Shown one piece after another: positions 38,027 through 42,407 of a DNA stretch of 42,407 bases. Made by a program: the position numbers and the translations under genes. Under the pieces are notes generated by a model, which saw nothing but the letters and a program-made list of their open reading frames with translations, was not told where the DNA came from and ran no database searches. How positions within the stretch are numbered: the stretch's first letter is position 1; the number at the start of each line of letters is the position of its first letter. The stretch spans positions 1-42,407 of the forward strand of contig JAGMES010000027.1 of the NCBI GenBank assembly GCA_023128035.1, given 5' to 3'. Source of the stretch: Halanaerobiales bacterium (lineage in GTDB: Bacteria > Bacillota_F > Halanaerobiia > DY22613).

Positions 38027-38857
38027 ATGGAAGAGAGAAGCCTATTAATCGAAAAATTGAAAGCAATTAAAGAGAATGAATATAAAGTACCCGAAAAAGA
38101 GAACCCTTTTGATTTGGTAATAAAAATGATGAATTTCATTGGCGATACAGATGGATATTTCCGTGATACTTTAATCTATTCAACTCTAGCAAATTGGATA
38201 ATAGACGGTGTATTTGATTCAGATGAATTATATCAGATTCTTAACCTCAGTTTAGATGAAAATCATCTTTTTTACAAAATAGGAGCAAAAGATGATGATT
38301 CTGTATTTACACGGACTTTTTCAGCTTTAGTAATTCCACTGGTATTATATGTACATAAGAAGAGTGCCTTTCTTTCCCTTGAAGATTTAGATATGGTCAA
38401 AGACAAATTGATATGCTATATTATAACAGAAGAAGATGTAAGAGGATATGATAGGGATAAAGGGTGGATACATGGAATGGCTCATGCTGCAGATGGATTA
38501 GATGAGCTAGCAAAATGTAGTGAAATTAATGATGAAGATTTGAAAACAATTTTACAAGTTATTCATAAAAAAATGACAATTAATGATTATGTATATGTAA
38601 ATGATGAAGATGAACGAATGGTAACAGCGGTTATTAGTATATTGGAAAGAAATATAGTAGCAGAATCAGAAATTATAAGCTGGATAGAAAATTTTAGTAA
38701 TATAAATAAAATTGGCAGATATCCTGAAGACGGTATAGTTTATCTTAACACTAAAAACATTCTAAGAAGTTTATACTTTAGGTTACTTAGAAAAGAAGAG
38801 TACGAGAAGTATGTTAAAGCTATTAAGGGTGTATTGGATGGTATAAGTAAATTTTAA
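38027..38857 (+). CDS. DUF2785 family protein
   Basis: A 276-aa soluble, mostly helical protein. ATG 38027 is chosen over an in-frame start at 37910 inside the hydrolase gene, because AAGGAGG (38012-38018) lies just before it. Blocks recognisable as DUF2785 are YFRDTLIYSTLANWI, DSVFTRTFSALVIP and RGYDRDKGWIHGMAHAADGL (given here in parts). The family has no known biochemical function; its conserved His/Asp residues suggest a binding or catalytic site. It starts 13 bases after the hydrolase stop, so it is likely in the same operon, which a terminator then closes. Confidence 0.8.
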   Translation: MEERSLLIEKLKAIKENEYKVPEKENPFDLVIKMMNFIGDTDGYFRDTLIYSTLANWIIDGVFDSDELYQILNLSLDENHLFYKIGAKDDDSVFTRTFSALVIPLVLYVHKKSAFLSLEDLDMVKDKLICYIITEEDVRGYDRDKGWIHGMAHAADGLDELAKCSEINDEDLKTILQVIHKKMTINDYVYVNDEDERMVTAVISILERNIVAESEIISWIENFSNINKIGRYPEDGIVYLNTKNILRSLYFRLLRKEEYEKYVKAIKGVLDGISKF

Positions 38858-38872
38858 AAATCTAAAACTAAA

Positions 38873-38908
38873 ATCAAAAAAGAGCCAGTAGAATGGCTCT
38901 TTTTTGAT
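38873..38908. terminator. Bidirectional terminator between convergent genes
   Basis: A perfect 15-bp inverted repeat (ATCAAAAAAGAGCCA / TGGCTCTTTTTTGAT) with a GTAGAA loop. It has A-runs and T-runs on both sides and serves both the DUF2785 gene and the symporter on the opposite strand. Confidence 0.9.
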
Positions 38909-38909
38909 T

Positions 38910-40082
38910 TTATCTATTTTTCATTTTATTTTTAGATAAGCTATCCATAATAATAGAAATAGCACCATCACCCATTACATTCGTTGCAGTACCAAAACTA
39001 TCTTGTGCTAAATGCAATGCAATCATTAAAGATTTTTGCATTCCACCAAAACCAAGCATTCCTTCTAATAATCCTAATGAAGCCATAACTCCCCCACCTG
39101 GAATCCCAGGAGCAGCTACCATAGTTACACCTAACATTAAAATAAATGGAAACATTGCTCCAAAAGTTACTGTTTGACCACTTAACATCATTACTGCCAT
39201 TGATGCTAAAGTTAGAGTTATTGTATCTCCTGCTAAGTGAATAGTAGCACCTAATGGTACAACAAAATCTACAATATCTTCTTCGATATCATTCTTTAAT
39301 ACACACCTAACTGTTACTGGAATAGTAGCTGCTGAAGATTGTGTTCCTATTGCAGTAAAATAGGCTGGCAACATATTTTTTATAGATGTAATTGGATTTT
39401 TCTTAGCAATTTTACACGCTATCAAATATTGAACAATTACATAAGCAGATTGTAATCCAATAATTAAGATAAAAACCTTACCAAAAGAAGCCATAATAGA
39501 TACAACCTTACCAGCATAACTCATTGTAGCTATAATACCTGCGATATGAAATGGTAACAATGGAATAATAACGACTTTGATTACCTTCTGTACAATACTT
39601 TGAAATTCTTTGATTACATTATAAAAAGTTTTACCGTTAATATTAGCCATTCCTAGCCCCAACATAAAAGCGGTTACTAATGCTGTCATTACCCCCATCA
39701 TTGGAGGAATATCGATATTAAATAATGACTTTACTGTATTATCGATAGTATTTAAATCAGCATTGGTATTCAATATCATTGGCAATAATGTTTTTCCCAA
39801 GATAAAAGCCAAAGTTCCGGCAATTATTGTTGATAAATAAGCTATTCCTGTTGCTATTGCTAATAACTTACTGGCTCCTTTACCTAACTCTGCAATACCT
39901 GGAGCTACAAAAGCAATAATAATGAATGGAATAATATAACCTAAAAAACTACCAAATATTCCGTTAAAAGTTTTAAGCAAGCTAATCGGCCACTCAATTC
40001 CTACTTTTACACAGATTGTTCCAATAAATAGACCTACAATAATGCCAATGATTAATTTGGGTAATAAACCTAGCTTTTTCAC
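38910..40082 (-). CDS. Dicarboxylate/amino acid:cation symporter (DAACS, SLC1-like)
   Basis: A 390-aa polytopic inner-membrane transporter. It starts with GTG at 40082, nine bases after AGGAGG (40092-40097). Family landmarks are present: the serine-rich hairpin QSSAATIP (about 248-255), GIPGGG (326-331) and TNVMGDG (367-373). The sodium/substrate motif usually written NMDGT is replaced by HLAGD (GATIHLAGDT, 278-287), so substrate or ion preference may differ from classical glutamate/aspartate carriers. Members use sodium or proton gradients to import C4-dicarboxylates or amino acids. It is transcribed alone, convergent to the NRPS-side genes, and probably unrelated to peptide synthesis. Confidence 0.88.
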   Translation of the reverse strand: MKKLGLLPKLIIGIIVGLFIGTICVKVGIEWPISLLKTFNGIFGSFLGYIIPFIIIAFVAPGIAELGKGASKLLAIATGIAYLSTIIAGTLAFILGKTLLPMILNTNADLNTIDNTVKSLFNIDIPPMMGVMTALVTAFMLGLGMANINGKTFYNVIKEFQSIVQKVIKVVIIPLLPFHIAGIIATMSYAGKVVSIMASFGKVFILIIGLQSAYVIVQYLIACKIAKKNPITSIKNMLPAYFTAIGTQSSAATIPVTVRCVLKNDIEEDIVDFVVPLGATIHLAGDTITLTLASMAVMMLSGQTVTFGAMFPFILMLGVTMVAAPGIPGGGVMASLGLLEGMLGFGGMQKSLMIALHLAQDSFGTATNVMGDGAISIIMDSLSKNKMKNR

Positions 40083-40117
40083 TACTGCTCGCCTCCTGCA
40101 TACATATGTTTTTAATA

Positions 40118-40146
40118 ATTATACATGTTTTGAATTTAAATTTCAA
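40118..40146 (-). promoter_or_regulatory. Sigma-A-type promoter for the symporter
   Basis: Read on the minus strand: TTGAAA (40146-40141), a 17-base spacer, then TATAAT (40123-40118). The leader to the GTG would be about 30 bases and contains the ribosome site. Confidence 0.65.
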
Positions 40147-40218
40147 GTATTAATTAGTGTTATATAAATAAATTTAAAGTTATTTGACTAGTAAATTATG
40201 TTAATTATATAGTTATAT

Positions 40219-40256
40219 AGATCTCATTTCAATATAGGAGTGGGATCTATTTTTTC
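40219..40256 (+). terminator. Orphan terminator-like hairpin upstream of the OMP pseudogene
   Basis: AGATCTCATTTC pairs with GGAGTGGGATCT over 12 positions (three G-U) around AATATA, followed by ATTTTTTC. It points along the plus strand, where no gene lies immediately upstream, so it may be an attenuator or the relic of a lost gene. Confidence 0.55.
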
Positions 40257-40334
40257 ATAAATCTAAAATAAAAAAGAGGGTCGAATACATATTTGTCTAA
40301 TACTACTAGTAAATAGAAATTTAGGGGAATGATC

Positions 40335-41021
40335 ATGAAATCGAGATACTTTGGCTTGATTATATTTATATTCTTAATAGTTTTTCTTTTTAACTATAAT
40401 ACTTTAGCTTTTTTTGATGATTTAGAATGGAAGAGAGAAGGATATATTTCTTTTTTTATATGGTTATAATTGGCTAATTGGTTGCCTATAGAAAATTTAT
40501 TTTTAAATGGAGGGTATGTGTATTTTAACAATCAAAAATACGATTCTTATACGAAACGCTATAATTGGAATGCTAATTATGCGTTAGAAAGTAAAAATTT
40601 TAACTTTAATGGTCTTAAAACTAAAATTAAGTCAGTTACTGCAGAAACAGACAGGTTAGAACTTACATGTACTACAAGTATAGATATATTTAAAAATTTA
40701 AATGTTAACTATAAAATAGATTATGAAAATTTTCAAGAATTTAATAAAGTATATGGAACAATGAATCAAAAGAGTGAAGAACATTCCCAAAATTTTGGAC
40801 TATCCTATTTTATAAAGGATGATTTTTGTATGAAAACTGAATTTGGATATTCAACAAATAGTTTCGGTATTGGAGAAGTATTACTTACTGATAAAGGATA
40901 TACTCTCGATTTAGGATTTGAATATAAGAAAGATTTAGAACATTTGATTGTTTTATCTACAGGATTAGAATCGAAAGAAGATAATTTTTTAAACATAACA
41001 GGTATTGAGTTAAATTTTTAA
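40335..41021 (+). pseudogene. Outer-membrane beta-barrel-like protein interrupted by an in-frame stop
   Basis: ATG 40335 follows AGGGG and encodes a signal peptide (KSRYFGLIIFIFLIVFLF..). The frame hits TAA at 40467-40469 and then continues in the same frame for 183 more codons to 41021. The downstream part has alternating polar and hydrophobic strands rich in aromatic residues (GGYVYFNNQKYDSY, FGLSYFIKDDF, YTLDLGFEYKKDL) and ends in Phe (IELNF), as outer-membrane barrels do. One base change (TAT or TAC to TAA) would explain the break. Alternatively a segment has also been lost, as the barrel is short. This supports a diderm cell envelope. The product named by homology would sit in the outer membrane. 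Confidence 0.65.
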
Positions 41022-41032
41022 TCACTTTTTTA

Positions 41033-41890
41033 ATGGTTTTAGTAGCTAGTAGTTTTGCATTTGCTGCTCATTTAGACAATGATGTTAAAGGTGCAATGAA
41101 TGGTCAGGAATTAGTTCCTGTTATCGTACAGATGGCTCCAGGTCATAACAATGTTAATGCTGATGACGTTTGGAATTCCACAGGTGCATATAATGGCGCT
41201 GGCGTTACAATCGTTATTATTGATACTGGTATCGCTCCTCATCAAGATTTTGGTAACAGAATCGTTGGTTGGTTAGATATCGTTAAAGGTAAAACTGCTC
41301 CTTATGATGATCATGGTCATGGTACTCATTGTGCAGGTATCAAGTTTGCTGTAAATTTTGGCGTAGACGTTATCACCATGTCTTTAGGTGGTCCTATTGC
41401 TGAATCTTTCACAACTGATCCAAGTTGTATTGCTGTTAAAAATGCTTGGAACGCTGGTGTAGTTGTAGTTGTTGCTGCTGGTAACTCAGGTCCTTCCAGC
41501 TATACAATCGGTTCACCAGGTAACGAACCAACTATTATCACTGTAGGTGCTGCAAATGATATGGGTACTACTAGCATCTCTGATGATACTATGGCTTACT
41601 TCTCTTCCGTAGGTCCTACTTCAATCGATAACTGGGTTAAGCCAGATGTATGTGCTCCAGGTTACAACATTACTGCTTGTGACAATGCTACTAGCGGTTA
41701 TGTAACAATGTCCGGTACTTCCATGGCTACTCCATGTGTTGCTGGTATCATTGGTCAAATTCTTCAAGCTCATCCAACTTGGAGTCCTGATACAGTTAAG
41801 TCTACTTTGATGAATACAGCTCGTGACTTAGGTTACACTGTATATCATCAAGGTGCTGGTTTAGTTGATGTATATGATGCAATTTATTAA
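41033..41890 (+). CDS. Subtilisin-like serine protease (S8), shortened, probably damaged
   Basis: 285 aa from ATG 41033. The catalytic residues are present: Asp64 (VIIDTGIAPH), His96 (DHGHGTHCAG), oxyanion Asn151 (AAGNSGP) and Ser230 (SGTSMATP). Three parts look wrong. The frame is open upstream to 41009 and encodes VKFLITFL before MVLVASSFAFA, i.e. a normal signal peptide whose Met codon is missing. The propeptide inhibitor domain is cut to ELVPVIVQM before NADDVW. And HGTHCAG runs straight into KFAVNFGVDVITMSLGG, losing about 45-50 residues of core. No ribosome site precedes ATG 41033, which lies 12 bases after the pseudogene stop. Codon choice (GGT, GCT, GTT, AAC) is more biased than in neighbours, as if derived from a highly expressed gene. 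Activity is doubtful. Confidence 0.75.
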   Translation: MVLVASSFAFAAHLDNDVKGAMNGQELVPVIVQMAPGHNNVNADDVWNSTGAYNGAGVTIVIIDTGIAPHQDFGNRIVGWLDIVKGKTAPYDDHGHGTHCAGIKFAVNFGVDVITMSLGGPIAESFTTDPSCIAVKNAWNAGVVVVVAAGNSGPSSYTIGSPGNEPTIITVGAANDMGTTSISDDTMAYFSSVGPTSIDNWVKPDVCAPGYNITACDNATSGYVTMSGTSMATPCVAGIIGQILQAHPTWSPDTVKSTLMNTARDLGYTVYHQGAGLVDVYDAIY

Positions 41891-41910
41891 AAAGTAAATA
41901 TAAAGTAAAT

Positions 41911-41956
41911 AATAAAAACAGGGTGTACTCGAGTACGAGTACACCCTGTTTTTATT
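41911..41956. terminator. Bidirectional terminator, 21-bp perfect stem
   Basis: The arms (41911-41931 and 41936-41956) are exactly complementary around an AGTA loop and carry A-runs/T-runs at both ends. It separates the protease from the convergent minus-strand gene, whose stop codon it overlaps or touches. Confidence 0.9.
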
Positions 41957-42335
41957 ATAGAATTGGACAGTTGACTATTATGTCTGATTTCTTGATTTTA
42001 TAGTTAGAATCTTTAATTTGTTTAATAGATCTTATGGATTGGGGAACATAATCTTTAGGTACAATTACATAAACGATTTTCCATAGTGGCGTATAATTTT
42101 TATCTGTTGGAACAACATTAATTACATTGTCTTGCCCTTTAACTAGAAGAGGATTTTTGTTGTCAAATCCATAAACAAAGCGATAGATATCTTTAACAGG
42201 GTTTTTAGTTTCATCAACAATGATTGGCCCTAAGTTTAAATAATAGACTCGGTGACAGTTATACCATCCTCCACTAAACTTTTGATTAAAGGGGTTGTTA
42301 TAGATAAGATTCGTAGGGTAGTTACAATGGTGCAT
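41955..42335 (-). CDS. DUF7482-like small protein
   Basis: 126 aa. ATG 42335 is preceded by AAAGGAGG on the minus strand (42353-42346). The pattern HRVYYLNLGPI, then PLWKIVYVIVPKDY and the ending DIIVNCPIL matches what I know as the DUF7482 family; recall is moderate. There is no signal peptide or membrane segment. Function unknown. It lies 26 bases downstream of the end of another minus-strand gene and so is probably the distal gene of an operon that enters from beyond the window. Confidence 0.65.
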   Translation of the reverse strand: MHHCNYPTNLIYNNPFNQKFSGGWYNCHRVYYLNLGPIIVDETKNPVKDIYRFVYGFDNKNPLLVKGQDNVINVVPTDKNYTPLWKIVYVIVPKDYVPQSIRSIKQIKDSNYKIKKSDIIVNCPIL

Positions 42336-42361
42336 ATAAAAACCTCCTTTCTAAAAGGTTG

Positions 42362-42406
42362 TTATTCCTCCTCTTCATACTCCATCATAGGCATTTGCTC
42401 TCCCAT
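42362..42406 (-). CDS. C-terminal tail of an upstream minus-strand gene (partial)
   Basis: Reading the minus strand from the window edge gives MGEQMPMMEYEEEE and a TAA at 42364-42362, just before the ribosome site of the DUF7482-like gene. The end is Met- and Glu-rich. Too little is visible to name it. Confidence 0.45.
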   Translation of the reverse strand: MGEQMPMMEYEEEE

Positions 42407-42407
42407 C

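Noticed and set aside
40184..40213. Plus-strand promoter TTGACT / TATAGT with an 18-base spacer
   Set aside because: It would start transcription inside the terminator-like hairpin at 40219-40248, so it is a weak candidate in very AT-rich DNA.
1..42407. CRISPR arrays, tRNA or rRNA genes, insertion sequences
   Set aside because: I saw no regularly spaced short repeats, no tRNA-like cloverleaf, no rRNA and no transposase-like protein anywhere in the window.

Overview
The window is AT-rich DNA from what looks like a low-GC anaerobic Firmicute. Shine-Dalgarno sites are strong, TTG/GTG starts are common, and one damaged gene resembles an outer-membrane beta-barrel ending in Phe. That last point fits a diderm Firmicute such as the Halanaerobiia. 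The lineage is an inference, not something read directly.

Layout. (1) 3-3568: two tandem paralogous surface lipoprotein-type genes (fibronectin-III-like domain plus TolB/PD40 propeller repeats); the first is cut by the window edge. (2) 3569-3907: an intergenic leader with competing inverted repeats and a strong terminator. (3) 3908-34811: three co-directional, tightly spaced nonribosomal peptide synthetase (NRPS) genes, about 31 kb. I count 10 condensation (C), 9 adenylation (A) and 10 carrier (T) domains, then a terminal thioester reductase (R). No epimerase, methyltransferase or thioesterase domain is seen. (4) 34984-38857: a D-2-hydroxyacid dehydrogenase, a stand-alone acyl carrier protein, an FkbI-type acyl-CoA dehydrogenase with large deletions, a metallo-beta-lactamase-fold hydrolase and a DUF2785-like protein. 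(5) 38910-42407: a sodium/dicarboxylate-type symporter (minus), an outer-membrane-protein pseudogene, a shortened subtilisin-like protease, a DUF7482-like protein (minus) and the tail of one more minus-strand gene.

Reading specificity residues by eye against the PheA template, the line is: X(DGTCAGEVI) - Leu - X(DAMHIGLFN) - same X - X(DGAVIAEVV) - Lys-like - Val-like - X(DGLSSGEVI) - Pro - module lacking an A domain - reductive release. The expected product is a peptide of nine or more residues released as an aldehyde or alcohol. The first C domain resembles those that accept a donor from an upstream protein, yet no upstream module is present.

The most notable features are the A-less final module, which keeps a stub of the A-domain C-terminus. 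Also notable are the duplicated C|A gene junction, where proteins end in C and start in A, and a run of in-frame deletions and a nonsense codon in the downstream accessory genes, which suggests the locus is being remodelled or is decaying.
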